Assembly (NCBI GenBank): GCA_964629325.1
Contig: CAZVSC010000008.1
Location: 7,999-71,998, forward strand
Reading direction: 5' to 3'
Source: Eutrophocola sp964629325
GTDB lineage: Bacteria; Pseudomonadota; Gammaproteobacteria; Pseudomonadales; Pseudohongiellaceae
DNA length: 64,000 bases
Shown here: piece after piece, positions 1 through 8,568 of the stretch
Layout: every line of letters starts with the position of its first letter
Numbering within the stretch: position 1 is the first letter of the stretch
Translations under genes and position numbers: made by a program
Notes under the pieces: model-generated
Told to the model about the DNA's origin: nothing
The model's input: only the letters and a program-made list of their open reading frames with translations
The model's database searches: none

Positions 1-269
1 TTGCCGTACCGCTGACAGCAGGGCCGAGCACCATCGCCATCCTGCTGTTTCTCGGCTCCAGCCAGCCCGGACGCATCTGGGAGTGGTGCATCGCCCTTAT
101 CCTGGCCTGGCTCGCCACGACAGTGCTGCTGGTCCTGTCCCCGAAGGTGCTTTCCCTGATCGGTGAACGCGGCTCCAGGGCCCTGGAGCGGCTGATGGGC
201 ATGATCCTGGTGATCCTGGCCATCCAGATGCTGCTCAACGGCATCCGGGAGTTCATCCAGTCACTCTAG
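1..269 (+). CDS. MarC family membrane protein (C-terminal part)
   Basis: The gene enters from outside the window; the reading frame begins at base 3 and stops at TAG 267-269, leaving about 88 residues. The fragment has a glycine/proline-containing segment PLTAGPSTIA followed by hydrophobic helices, then the segment IGERGSRALERLMG and a last helix. This order is what I know from the C-terminal half of the MarC/YchE integral inner-membrane family. The function of that family is not settled; older claims of antibiotic resistance were withdrawn. The next gene starts 14 bases downstream on the same strand, so the two may be co-transcribed. Confidence 0.75.
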   Translation, partial: AVPLTAGPSTIAILLFLGSSQPGRIWEWCIALILAWLATTVLLVLSPKVLSLIGERGSRALERLMGMILVILAIQMLLNGIREFIQSL

Positions 270-283
270 TCCGGAAAAACATT

Positions 284-1072
284 ATGGCGGCCAGAATTCT
301 GTTTCTTCCCCACGGCGGCGGCCCCATGCCCCTGCTGCATGATCCTGAGCACTCGGCCCTCACCGAATTCCTGGAAACCGTTCCGGATCGGCTGGGTACA
401 CCGGAGGCGATCCTGGTCATCAGCGCCCACTGGGAAATGCCAGTCCCGCATGTCACTGCGGGCGCTGCTCCGGAACTGATCTATGACTACGGCGGCTTTC
501 CCCCGGAAGCGTACGAAATCCGTTATCCGGCGCCCGGCAATCCCGGCCTGGCCAGGGAACTCGCGGCAGCGCTTGAACAGGCGGGCGTACCCTGCGTGCT
601 GGATGAAGGTCGCGGGTATGACCACGGCATGTTCGTGCCGCTGAAACTCATGTACCCGGAAGCATCCGTTCCGGTCATCCAGTTGTCACTGCTGGCCAGC
701 CTGGATGCCGCACAGCACATTGCCCTTGGCCAGTTGCTGGCGCCCCTCAGGGAAAGAAACATCCTGGTGGTGGGTTCCGGCATGTCCTTTCACAACCTGC
801 GCGCCTTTTTTGTCCCCGGTCTCGTCAGTGACGAAGACAATGTCGCCTTCGAGTCCTGGCTGCAGGATACCTGCAGCAGTGAGATGGAGGAGGGGGAGCG
901 CATGCGCCGGCTGGCCAACTGGCATCAGGCGCCCGGCGCTCTGAAATGCCATCCTCGACCCGAACACCTGCTGCCGCTGCACGTGTGCTACGGCATGGCC
1001 CGTACGAAAGCAGAGGTCGTCTTCGATGGCGCCGTGATGGGCAAACACGTCACGGGGTTACTATGGGAGTAA
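284..1072 (+). CDS. ygiD: DODA-type extradiol aromatic ring-opening dioxygenase (YgiD-like)
   Basis: 262 residues, the normal length for the class III extradiol dioxygenase family that includes E. coli YgiD and 4,5-DOPA dioxygenase. Conserved features are the N-terminal PHGGGP segment, the SAHWE motif at about residue 47 (metal-binding histidine) and the RGYDHGMFVPL motif at about residue 108. These enzymes are non-heme metal dioxygenases that open catechol-type rings; the physiological substrate of bacterial YgiD proteins is uncertain. It lies just downstream of the MarC-type gene and ends at a strong hairpin shared with the convergent ahcY. Confidence 0.85.
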   Translation: MAARILFLPHGGGPMPLLHDPEHSALTEFLETVPDRLGTPEAILVISAHWEMPVPHVTAGAAPELIYDYGGFPPEAYEIRYPAPGNPGLARELAAALEQAGVPCVLDEGRGYDHGMFVPLKLMYPEASVPVIQLSLLASLDAAQHIALGQLLAPLRERNILVVGSGMSFHNLRAFFVPGLVSDEDNVAFESWLQDTCSSEMEEGERMRRLANWHQAPGALKCHPRPEHLLPLHVCYGMARTKAEVVFDGAVMGKHVTGLLWE

Positions 1073-1105
1073 CCGGCTCCCTGGAAAGTTTATTCGAGGA
1101 ATAAT

Positions 1106-1131
1106 AAAAGGGCGCCGATTGGCGCCCTTTT
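1106..1131. terminator. Bidirectional Rho-independent terminator
   Basis: Perfect stem AAAAGGGCGCC / GGCGCCCTTTT with a 4-base GATT loop, lying between the convergent dioxygenase gene and ahcY. It carries T-runs on both strands, so it can serve both genes. Confidence 0.85.
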
Positions 1132-1148
1132 GATTTTCCGTACTGGAT

Positions 1149-2534
1149 TTAGTACTTGTAGTGCTCAGGCTTGTAGGGGCCTCCCACTTTCACACCGATG
1201 TACTTTGCCTGTTCCGGGGTCAGCTTGGTGAGCACGCCGCCAAAACCTTTCACCATGCAGGCAGCCACTTCCTCGTCGAGGGTCTTCGGCAGTACTTCCA
1301 CCCTGATGTTTGAGGGCTTGAACTCGGCGTCGAGGTCGGCGAACTTGCGTTCCCACAAGTACATCTGGGCCAGCACCTGGTTGGAGAAGGAGCCGTCCAT
1401 GATGCGTGACGGGTGACCGGTGGCGTTGCCCAGGTTGATCAGGCGGCCTTCGGACAGCAGGATCAGGTAATCCTCGCTGCCGTCCTTGTTCTTGCCGCGC
1501 CTGATCTTGTGCACCTGCGGCTTGATCTCTTCCCACTTCCAGGTCTTGCGCATGTAGGCAGTATCGATCTCGTTGTCGAAGTGCCCGATATTACACACCA
1601 CGGCGCCTGACTTGATGGTCTGGAGCATGGCGCTGTCGCAGACATTGAAATTGCCGGTGGTGGTCACCAGCAGGTCGGTATTTTCCAGCAGGGCCTTGTT
1701 GATGTCCTTGACCTGACCGGTGTTCTTGCCGTTCTTGTACGGGGACACGACTTCGTAGCCGTCCATGCAGGCCTGCATGGCGCAGATCGGGTCGATTTCG
1801 GAAACCTTCACGATCATGCCTTCCTGGCTCAGGGACTGGGCTGAACCCTTGCCCACGTCGCCATAACCGATGACCAGCGCCTTCTTGCCGGACAGCAGCA
1901 TGTCGGTACCGCGCTTGATGCCGTCGTTCAGCGAGTGGCGGCAACCGTACTTGTTGTCGTTCTTGGACTTGGTGACGGAGTCGTTGACGTTGACTGCCGG
2001 AATTTTCAGTGTACCTTCAGCCATCATTTCATACAGCCTGTGCACACCGGTGGTGGTTTCCTCGGTGACGCCGTGGATCTTGTCCAGCATCTGCGGGTAT
2101 TTCTGGTGTACGACCTGGGTCAGGTCGCCGCCGTCGTCGAGAATCATGTTGGCGTTCCAGGGCTTGCCGTCCTTCAGGATGGTCTGCTCGATACACCATT
2201 CGTATTCTTCCTCGGTTTCACCCTTCCAGGCGAAGGTCGGAACACCGCGTGCGGCCATGGCGGCGGCCGCGTGGTCCTGGGTGGAGAAAATGTTGCATGA
2301 GGACCAGCGCAGCTCGGCACCCAGTTCGATCAGGGTTTCCATGAGTACTGCAGTCTGGATGGTCATGTGGATACAGCCCATGATCCGCGCGCCCTTGAGC
2401 GGCTTGCTGGTGCCGTACTTGTTACGCAGGTACATCAGGGCCGGCATTTCGGCTTCCGCGAGGGTGATTTCCTTACGGCCGAAATCCGCCAGGCCGATGT
2501 CCGCGACTTTGTAATCTTTTTTGGTTTTAGCCAT
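1149..2534 (-). CDS. ahcY: Adenosylhomocysteinase (S-adenosylhomocysteine hydrolase)
   Basis: 461 residues. It reversibly hydrolyses S-adenosylhomocysteine to adenosine and homocysteine, removing the inhibitory product of methyl transfer in the cytoplasm. Visible hallmarks are the N-terminal substrate region with CNIFSTQDHAAAA, the NAD-binding Rossmann motif GYGDVGKG near residue 223 and the C-terminal KYIGVKVGGPYKPEHYKY tail, whose conserved lysine and tyrosine complete the NAD site. It follows metK on the same strand with a 132-base gap that contains a palindromic element, so the two probably act as a methyl-cycle unit. No metF follows; the next gene is convergent. Confidence 0.97.
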   Translation of the reverse strand: MAKTKKDYKVADIGLADFGRKEITLAEAEMPALMYLRNKYGTSKPLKGARIMGCIHMTIQTAVLMETLIELGAELRWSSCNIFSTQDHAAAAMAARGVPTFAWKGETEEEYEWCIEQTILKDGKPWNANMILDDGGDLTQVVHQKYPQMLDKIHGVTEETTTGVHRLYEMMAEGTLKIPAVNVNDSVTKSKNDNKYGCRHSLNDGIKRGTDMLLSGKKALVIGYGDVGKGSAQSLSQEGMIVKVSEIDPICAMQACMDGYEVVSPYKNGKNTGQVKDINKALLENTDLLVTTTGNFNVCDSAMLQTIKSGAVVCNIGHFDNEIDTAYMRKTWKWEEIKPQVHKIRRGKNKDGSEDYLILLSEGRLINLGNATGHPSRIMDGSFSNQVLAQMYLWERKFADLDAEFKPSNIRVEVLPKTLDEEVAACMVKGFGGVLTKLTPEQAKYIGVKVGGPYKPEHYKY

Positions 2535-2553
2535 TCTTTTGTCCTTTAAAAAA

Positions 2554-2620
2554 CGGGGTCAGAGCCCGATCTTGATATTGATTGAACCCTTGGGGTTCAG
2601 TGTCAATCGGGGTCTGACCC
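2554..2620. repeat. Palindromic element with GGGTCAGA arms
   Basis: The arms GGGTCAGAGCCCGAT (2556-2570) and ATCGGGGTCTGACCC (2606-2620) match at 14 of 15 positions as inverted repeats. An inner TGAACCC/GGGGTTCA hairpin lies at 2583-2599. It sits between metK and ahcY. The sequence resembles dispersed palindromes that I recall from many gammaproteobacterial intergenic regions, often linked to REP-associated transposases, but no second copy was noticed in this window. Confidence 0.6.
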
Positions 2621-2621
2621 A

Positions 2622-2639
2622 CGGCTGGCTGCGCCAGCC
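2622..2639 (-). terminator. Hairpin downstream of metK
   Basis: GGCTGGC/GCCAGCC stem with a 3-base loop about 30 bases after the metK stop. There is no clear U-run, so it may be an mRNA-stabilising hairpin or a weak terminator rather than a full one. Confidence 0.4.
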
Positions 2640-2666
2640 AATCAACTATATTTCCGAGACCTGCTG

Positions 2667-3824
2667 TTACTTGATCTTGGCGTCAGCCTTGAGTGCAGCA
2701 GCCTTGTCGGTCTTCTCCCAGGAGAATTCCTTGCGACCGAAGTGGCCGTAGGAGGAGGTCGGCAGGTAGATCGGCTTCAGCAGGTCGAGCATCTTGATCA
2801 GGCCGGCGGGCTTGCAGTCGAAGTGCTTGCGTACCAGCTTGGTGATCTTGCCGTCATCGATTTTGCCGGTGCCGAAGGTGTCGACCAGGATGGAGGTCGG
2901 CTCGGCCACGCCAATGGCGTAGGACAGCTGCACTTCACACTTGGTGGCGATACCGGCGGCCACGATGTTCTTGGCGATGTAGCGGGCCAGATAGGCAGCG
3001 GAACGGTCGACCTTGGACGGGTCCTTGCCGGAGAAAGCGCCGCCGCCGTGGCGGGCGTAGCCGCCGTAGGTGTCGACGATGATCTTGCGTCCGGTCAGGC
3101 CGCAGTCACCGAACGGTCCGCCGACCACGAAACGGCCGGTGGGATTGATGTGGAACTTGGTCTTCTTGTCGATCCATTTCTTCGGCAGCACCTTGAGGAT
3201 GATCTCCTCCATGATGCCTTCCTTGAGGTCCTTGTTCTTCACTTCCGGGAAGTGCTGGGAGGACAGGACTACGGCGTCGATTGAGTGCGGCTTGCCGTCG
3301 ACATAGCGGAAGGTCAGCTGGCTCTTGGCGTCCGGCAGCAACCAGGGCAGCTTGCCGTTCTTGCGCATCTTGGCCTGCTGCTGCACCAGGCGGTGGGCAT
3401 AGCAGATCGGGGCGGGCATCAGTACGTCAGTTTCGTTACAGGCGTAACCGAACATCAGGCCCTGGTCACCGGCGCCCTGTTCCTTGGACTTGGAGGAATC
3501 CACGCCCTGGCCGATGTCACGGGACTGTTCGCCGACCGCGTTGAGGACGGCGCAGGTATTGCCGTCGAAGTATTTGCGTGACTCGTCGTAGCCGATGTCG
3601 CAAACGGTCTTGCGGATGATCTTTTCGTAATTGATATTGGCGGCCGTGGTCACCTCGCCGGCGACAACCACCATACCTGTCTTGATCATGGTTTCGACGG
3701 CAACACGTGATTTGGGATCCTGTGCCAGCAATGCATCGAGAATGGCATCTGATACCGCGTCGGCGATTTTATCGGGATGGCCTTCAGATACGGATTCCGA
3801 TGTAAACAATACTGCTTCAGTCAT
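2667..3824 (-). CDS. metK: S-adenosylmethionine synthase
   Basis: 385 residues, typical for MetK. It makes S-adenosylmethionine from methionine and ATP. The N-terminus carries the SEGHPDKIAD motif (catalytic His16), followed by the GEQSRDIGQGV and GAGDQGLMFGYACNET signatures, and the GGGAFSGKDPSKVDRSAAY phosphate-binding motif in the C-terminal half. All are cytoplasmic enzyme hallmarks. It is the first gene of the minus-strand pair metK-ahcY and is divergent from tkt across about 600 bases. The leader on its 5' side holds three small hairpins (3963-4024), described separately. Confidence 0.97.
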   Translation of the reverse strand: MTEAVLFTSESVSEGHPDKIADAVSDAILDALLAQDPKSRVAVETMIKTGMVVVAGEVTTAANINYEKIIRKTVCDIGYDESRKYFDGNTCAVLNAVGEQSRDIGQGVDSSKSKEQGAGDQGLMFGYACNETDVLMPAPICYAHRLVQQQAKMRKNGKLPWLLPDAKSQLTFRYVDGKPHSIDAVVLSSQHFPEVKNKDLKEGIMEEIILKVLPKKWIDKKTKFHINPTGRFVVGGPFGDCGLTGRKIIVDTYGGYARHGGGAFSGKDPSKVDRSAAYLARYIAKNIVAAGIATKCEVQLSYAIGVAEPTSILVDTFGTGKIDDGKITKLVRKHFDCKPAGLIKMLDLLKPIYLPTSSYGHFGRKEFSWEKTDKAAALKADAKIK

Positions 3825-4430
3825 ACTGTTTTCCTTTTAAGGTTTATGCAAATGGCGGTGCCGGTAACCACTGGGGCATGCCTTTGCCTTGGTCTCTACT
3901 AAGTTCTACTAATTAGTCTCTGCGGTAACTATTAATAGTCACAATAGTCATTTCAATATAAAGCCCGGTTTTACCGGGCCAGGGTTATACCCTGTACTGA
4001 TATTCTTCCCCCGGGAATGTTCCCCTAAGTAAATGCATCAAAAGCTACCCCACGCCCAGCCCGCTGTTGTTGCCTGGAGATAAATCTCCCGGCGCGCTAT
4101 TCCTCGAGGGGCTGGTTGTATTGCTGACCTGGGATGTCTTGAAATACTTGTATTTTTTATCATCAGACAGGAATTGCAGGGCAACGAATGTATCACCCTA
4201 TCCGGGTTTTCGCAAATTCCTGAAAGTGCTTAATTTGGGGGGATTAATCGTGGATTGAAACGCCAATTTTCGACCGCTACGAGTGGCAAAATCAGGCCGC
4301 CTGGGAGACAATAGCCAGCCCTTTCGGGGGGAATAACAAAAAAATAATCGGTAATCCGGGTTTCCAGGGGGCTCCCTGTGAATCCGGGGCGCAAGGCCCC
4401 TCATTTTTATCAGTATCCAGGAGAAGCAGA
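3825..4430. other. Long divergent intergenic region between metK and tkt
   Basis: 606 bases without a credible gene; the two short open frames here (4067-4258 plus, 4198-4479 minus) lack recognisable protein features and overlap tkt or its leader. On the metK side there are three hairpins, GCCCGGT/ACCGGGC (3963-3979), AGGGT/ACCCT (3981-3993) and GGGAA/TTCCC (4013-4024), and A/T-rich short direct repeats around 3898-3950 (GACTATT twice on the minus strand). On the tkt side a GGAG-type ribosome site precedes the ATG at 4431. No known riboswitch consensus could be matched by eye. Confidence 0.5.
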
Positions 4431-6470
4431 ATGCCGGCTGAAACATCCAGCACTTCCGGTATCGATCAACCATCAGCAAGGCCAGCCAGCAGGAAAGAAT
4501 GCGCGAACGCCATCAGGGCGCTGAGCATGGACGCCGTCCAGAAGGCCAAGTCCGGGCACCCGGGTGCGCCAATGGGTATGGCGGATATTGCCGAGGTGCT
4601 CTGGCATGACTACCTGCAGCACAATCCGACAAACCCGAACTGGATCAACCGCGACCGTTTCGTACTCTCGAACGGCCACGGCTCGATGCTCATCTATTCC
4701 CTGCTGCACCTGACCGGCTATGACCTGCCGATCGAGGAACTGCAGAACTTCCGCCAGCTGCATTCAAAAACGCCGGGCCACCCGGAATTTGGCTATACAC
4801 CCGGCGTGGAAACCACGACGGGCCCCCTGGGGCAGGGCCTGGCCAATGCCGTGGGCATGGCCATCGCCGAGCGCACTCTGGCGGCGCAATTCAACCGCGG
4901 TGAATTCAATGTAATCGACCATTACACCTATGTCTTCGCTGGCGACGGCTGCCTCATGGAAGGTGTATCCCACGAAGTCTGCTCCCTGGCCGGAACCCTT
5001 GGCCTGGGCAAGCTCATCGTGTTCTACGACGACAACGGCATTTCCATCGATGGCGAGGTCGCCGAGTGGTTTGCCGACGACACGCCGAAACGTTTCGAAG
5101 CCTATGGCTGGCAGACTCTGGATGCCGACGGCCACGACCCGGATTCCATCATTGCCGCCATCGAGGCGGCCCGCGCCAACACCACGCAGCCGACCCTCAT
5201 CAGCTGCAAGACCACCATCGGTTTCGGTTCGCCGAACAAGGCAGGCACCGCCGCCACCCACGGCGCCCCGCTGGGCGAGGATGAAGTGCAGGCCACACGC
5301 GAGGCGCTCGGCTGGAATCACCCACCCTTCGAGATCCCAGAGGCGGTGTACCAGACCTGGGAATTCCGCGACAAGGGCTTTGCCGCCGAGACACGCTGGA
5401 AAGAACTGTTCGTCCGCTATGAAGAGGAATACCCGGTTCATGCCATGGAGCTGATACGACGCTACCGTGGAGAGCTGTTCAACGATTTCGCCCATATTGC
5501 CGACCAGTACATTGCCGAGTGCAATGAAGCCGCGGCCGATATGGCTACCCGGCAGGCATCGCAGAAATGCATCGCCGCCTTCGGCAAGGTATTGCCGGAG
5601 CTGATCGGCGGTTCTGCCGACCTCACCGGTTCCAACCTTACCGCCTGGGACGGCAGCTTGCCCATCAGCGAGGATCCCAAGGGCAACTATATTTATTACG
5701 GGGTGCGTGAATTCGGCATGGCGGCGATCAACAACGGCATCGCCCTGCATGGTGGATTCATTCCATACTGCGGCACCTTCCTGATCTTCATGGAGTATGC
5801 GCGCAACGCCGTGCGCATGGCCGCACTGATGAAGCAGCACAGCATTTTCGTCTTTACCCATGATTCCATCGGCCAGGGCGAGGACGGTCCGACCCACCAG
5901 GCCGTGGAACAGACCTGCGCCTTGCGCGTGACGCCGAACATGTCCGTCTGGCGCCCGGCAGATACCGTGGAGACCGCGGTGTCCTGGAAGGCCGCCCTGA
6001 TGCGGGCGAATGGTCCGACATCGCTGGTTCTGACCCGTCAGGGTGTGCCCCATCTGGCACGGACAGAGGACCAGGTGCAGAACATTGCCCGTGGCGCCTA
6101 CGTGCTGGCCGACTGTGCTGGCGAACCCGAGGTCATCGTGATCGCCACCGGATCGGAAGTCTCGGTTTCCCTGGAAGCCGTGAGGGCCCTGCAAGGGGAA
6201 GGCAAGGCCGTGCGCCTGGTCTCCATGCCGTCAACGGATGTCTTCGATGCCCAGGATGCCGACTACCGTGAATCCGTATTGCCTTCAGCCGTGCGCAAGC
6301 GCGTTGCCGTGGAAGCGGCCCAGGCGGATTACTGGTTCAAGTACGTTGGACTGGACGGCAAGGTCATCGGCATGACCACGTTCGGGGAATCCGCACCGGG
6401 CAAGGTGGTGATGGAGCATTTCGGTTTCACCGCCGCTAATATCAAGCAGCAGATAGCCAGCCTATTCTGA
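4431..6470 (+). CDS. tkt: Transketolase
   Basis: 679 residues. It transfers two-carbon ketol units between sugar phosphates in the non-oxidative pentose phosphate pathway, using thiamine diphosphate. The thiamine-binding motif starts at GDG171 (GDGCLMEGVSHE), the catalytic Glu427 lies in YYGVREFGMAAI, and the ends match the family. The chosen ATG has an AGGAG ribosome site and gives about 20 extra N-terminal residues before the usual start of the family (near SRKECANAIRALSMDAVQ), so a tail or an alternative start is possible. In many gammaproteobacteria tkt is followed by a gap/epd gene and pgk; here a sulfotransferase-like gene on the other strand lies between. Confidence 0.97.
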   Translation: MPAETSSTSGIDQPSARPASRKECANAIRALSMDAVQKAKSGHPGAPMGMADIAEVLWHDYLQHNPTNPNWINRDRFVLSNGHGSMLIYSLLHLTGYDLPIEELQNFRQLHSKTPGHPEFGYTPGVETTTGPLGQGLANAVGMAIAERTLAAQFNRGEFNVIDHYTYVFAGDGCLMEGVSHEVCSLAGTLGLGKLIVFYDDNGISIDGEVAEWFADDTPKRFEAYGWQTLDADGHDPDSIIAAIEAARANTTQPTLISCKTTIGFGSPNKAGTAATHGAPLGEDEVQATREALGWNHPPFEIPEAVYQTWEFRDKGFAAETRWKELFVRYEEEYPVHAMELIRRYRGELFNDFAHIADQYIAECNEAAADMATRQASQKCIAAFGKVLPELIGGSADLTGSNLTAWDGSLPISEDPKGNYIYYGVREFGMAAINNGIALHGGFIPYCGTFLIFMEYARNAVRMAALMKQHSIFVFTHDSIGQGEDGPTHQAVEQTCALRVTPNMSVWRPADTVETAVSWKAALMRANGPTSLVLTRQGVPHLARTEDQVQNIARGAYVLADCAGEPEVIVIATGSEVSVSLEAVRALQGEGKAVRLVSMPSTDVFDAQDADYRESVLPSAVRKRVAVEAAQADYWFKYVGLDGKVIGMTTFGESAPGKVVMEHFGFTAANIKQQIASLF

Positions 6471-6478
6471 ATTCAGCT

Positions 6479-6557
6479 GATCGACAAAGGCCGCAGACCC
6501 GTTTTCCGACAAAAGATTGGTTAATGTCGTCAAACGGGTCTGCGGCCTTTGTCGATC
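6479..6557. terminator. Perfect 26-bp inverted repeat between convergent genes
   Basis: Arms 6479-6504 and 6532-6557 are perfectly complementary over 26 bases (core GGCCGCAGACCCGTTT). The 27-base loop itself holds a CGACA/TGTCG stem. It lies between the ends of tkt and the sulfotransferase-like gene, where a bidirectional terminator is expected, but there is no U-run. Confidence 0.6.
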
Positions 6558-6576
6558 TGATATCCAGGTCCGGGTT

Positions 6577-7260
6577 CTATTCTGACGTATTCAGGCGCAG
6601 GGAGGCCGTGTCGCCTTCGGCCGGGTAGCCCAGCGCCGTCATGAATACCTTCACCATGTCTCCCGCGTCGTAATCGAGGATAATCACCTCATCGAACACG
6701 GTGGCCAGCAGCGTCTTTTTCCTGTCGTAATCGAACAGCCACGAATCCGGTTCGAGATAGCGGTACGAGCGCGGGTCGTCACTGAGGGGCAGCTCCAGGG
6801 ATTCGAGTTGCCGGGTATAGGATTGCCGGTAGGACTCGCGCTCGCGAAAACAGCAGATGCAGCCCACCTGGTCGCTGTAGAGGGCGAACAACTGCTTCAG
6901 GCGCTGGTACTCCGCCTCGGAATCGAGCAGGTACAGGCCCTCGTTGGTCCACAAAATTTCCTCGCAGCCGGCGTCCATGGCCTTCTGGTAATGCTCGGCG
7001 ACGGCGGCGGCCAGGCGCCGGTCCAGTGTGGCGAAGAAATCCGCATCGAGAAATTCCCGCAGGCGGGTCTTGGCGGTGGAGTCGCGATCCTCGTCCAGTG
7101 CATAGACGTTGAGCAGGAAGTGGGATGGATTATCGAACCCCAGCAGGGAGTCGGGGACGTACAGGCCGGCCTCCATCAGCGTGTCGCGGTGTTCACGCAG
7201 GTAATGCTGGATGGAGGTGGTGCCGGTTTTGTGCTGGCCGATATGAACGAGGGTTTTCAC
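6577..7260 (-). CDS. Sulfotransferase family protein
   Basis: About 227 residues from the GTG start at 7260; an ATG nine codons upstream (7287) is also open but lacks a ribosome site, whereas GGGAAGGGA precedes the GTG. The N-terminus VHIGQHKTGTTSIQ is the PAPS-binding P-loop-like motif of the sulfotransferase superfamily, followed by a predicted alternation of helices and strands and the ERESYRQSYTRQL segment resembling the 3'-phosphate-binding region. Such proteins transfer sulfate from PAPS to sugars or other acceptors; the acceptor cannot be told. The gene is antisense to tkt and pgk and sits where other gammaproteobacteria often carry a glyceraldehyde-3-phosphate or erythrose-4-phosphate dehydrogenase gene. 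Confidence 0.7.
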   Translation of the reverse strand: MKTLVHIGQHKTGTTSIQHYLREHRDTLMEAGLYVPDSLLGFDNPSHFLLNVYALDEDRDSTAKTRLREFLDADFFATLDRRLAAAVAEHYQKAMDAGCEEILWTNEGLYLLDSEAEYQRLKQLFALYSDQVGCICCFRERESYRQSYTRQLESLELPLSDDPRSYRYLEPDSWLFDYDRKKTLLATVFDEVIILDYDAGDMVKVFMTALGYPAEGDTASLRLNTSE

Positions 7261-7379
7261 GGCAGGATGGTCCCTTCCCCGGGGCATTCAGGGAAGCAAA
7301 AAGCCACGCAATCGGGTATGATTTGACCCTTCGAAAACAACACTATCAACCCCCAATTTTCATCGGTAAAGCAGTCGCC

Positions 7380-8561
7380 ATGGCAATTCGCAGTATTCAT
7401 GATTACCCCCTGAAAGACCAGCGCGTATTAATCCGGGAAGACCTCAATGTTCCGGTCAAGTCAGGCAAGGTAATCAACGATGCCCGCATCCTTGCTGCGC
7501 TTCCTACCATTCGCCTGGCCATGGATGCCGGTGCCAAAGTCATCCTGATGTCCCATCTTGGCCGGCCCGAGGAAGGTGTGCCCATCAGTGAGCAGGCCGA
7601 GTTTTCCATGGCTCCTGTTGCGGCCCGTCTCGGCGAACTGCTGGGTACCGAAGTGGCGATCATGAAACCGGATTTTTCCGCCGATGATTCACGCCGCCTG
7701 GCTTCGGGATCCTGCGTGTTGCTGGAAAACGTGCGTACGAATGTGGGTGAAACGAAAAATGCCGACGACCTGGCAAAATACTATGCCGGACTGTGCGATA
7801 TCTTCGTGATGGACGCCTTCGGTACGGCCCATCGCGCCCAGGCCAGTACTCATGGTGTGGCCAAGTTTGCTCCCAAAGCCTGCGCAGGCCCGCTGCTCAA
7901 GGCGGAGCTCGATGCCCTGGACAAGGCGCTCAGCAACCCGGAGCGGCCAATGCTCGCTGTCGTGGGCGGCGCCAAGGTATCCAGCAAGCTGCAGGTGCTG
8001 GAAGCCCTGGCGGACAAGGTCGACCGGCTCATCGTCGGCGGCGGCATTGCCAACACTTTCCTGGCCGCAGCCGGCAAGCCCATCGGCAAGTCGCTGGTTG
8101 AGCAGGATATGATCCCGATGGCGAAGGCGTTGATGGCCAAGGCGGACATTCCGTTGCCGGTCGACGTGGTTGTCGCCACGGAATTTTCCGACACGGCTCC
8201 TGCCACCCTGAAGGCGGTCGACGAAGTCGGTGAGGATGATATGATTCTCGATGTCGGCCCCGAAACCAGCAAGCACTTTGCCAGGATCATCGCCGGGGTG
8301 AAGACCATTCTCTGGAATGGCCCTGTCGGTGTATTCGAATTTTCCAATTTTGAGCAGGGCACGAAAACCCTGGCGCAGGCGATTGCCGACAACGGGGGGT
8401 TTTCCATCGCCGGCGGCGGTGAAACCATCACCGCCATCGACAAGTACGATATCAGCAGCGCGATATCCTATATATCCACGGGTGGCGGTGCATTCCTGGA
8501 ATTCGTCGAGGGCAAGACGCTGCCTGCGGTGGCGATTCTCGAAGAACGCGGACAGAACTGA
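7380..8561 (+). CDS. pgk: Phosphoglycerate kinase
   Basis: 393 residues from ATG 7380; an open frame extends upstream to 7125 but the family begins at the 7380 start (AIRSIHDYPLKDQRVLIRED). It converts 1,3-bisphosphoglycerate and ADP to 3-phosphoglycerate and ATP in glycolysis, and the reverse in gluconeogenesis. Visible motifs are REDLNVP near residue 20, the SHLGRP segment (substrate-binding His and Arg), GGAKVSSKL in the hinge, the nucleotide-binding NGPVGVFE motif and the C-terminal STGGGAFLE helix start. It is followed on the same strand by fba after 88 bases that hold a REP-like hairpin. Confidence 0.97.
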   Translation: MAIRSIHDYPLKDQRVLIREDLNVPVKSGKVINDARILAALPTIRLAMDAGAKVILMSHLGRPEEGVPISEQAEFSMAPVAARLGELLGTEVAIMKPDFSADDSRRLASGSCVLLENVRTNVGETKNADDLAKYYAGLCDIFVMDAFGTAHRAQASTHGVAKFAPKACAGPLLKAELDALDKALSNPERPMLAVVGGAKVSSKLQVLEALADKVDRLIVGGGIANTFLAAAGKPIGKSLVEQDMIPMAKALMAKADIPLPVDVVVATEFSDTAPATLKAVDEVGEDDMILDVGPETSKHFARIIAGVKTILWNGPVGVFEFSNFEQGTKTLAQAIADNGGFSIAGGGETITAIDKYDISSAISYISTGGGAFLEFVEGKTLPAVAILEERGQN

Positions 8562-8568
8562 ATAGAAT

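Noticed and set aside
2535..2666. SAH riboswitch upstream of ahcY
   Set aside because: The spacer is a palindromic repeat, and the known conserved core could not be found by eye. A covariance search would decide.
4067..4479. Two short open frames (63 and 93 residues) between metK and tkt
   Set aside because: No ribosome site, no recognisable features, composition like spacer DNA; one overlaps the true tkt start.
4764..6194. Long minus-strand open frame (476 residues) opposite tkt
   Set aside because: It is antisense to a well-conserved transketolase frame; long antisense frames are common in GC-rich genes.
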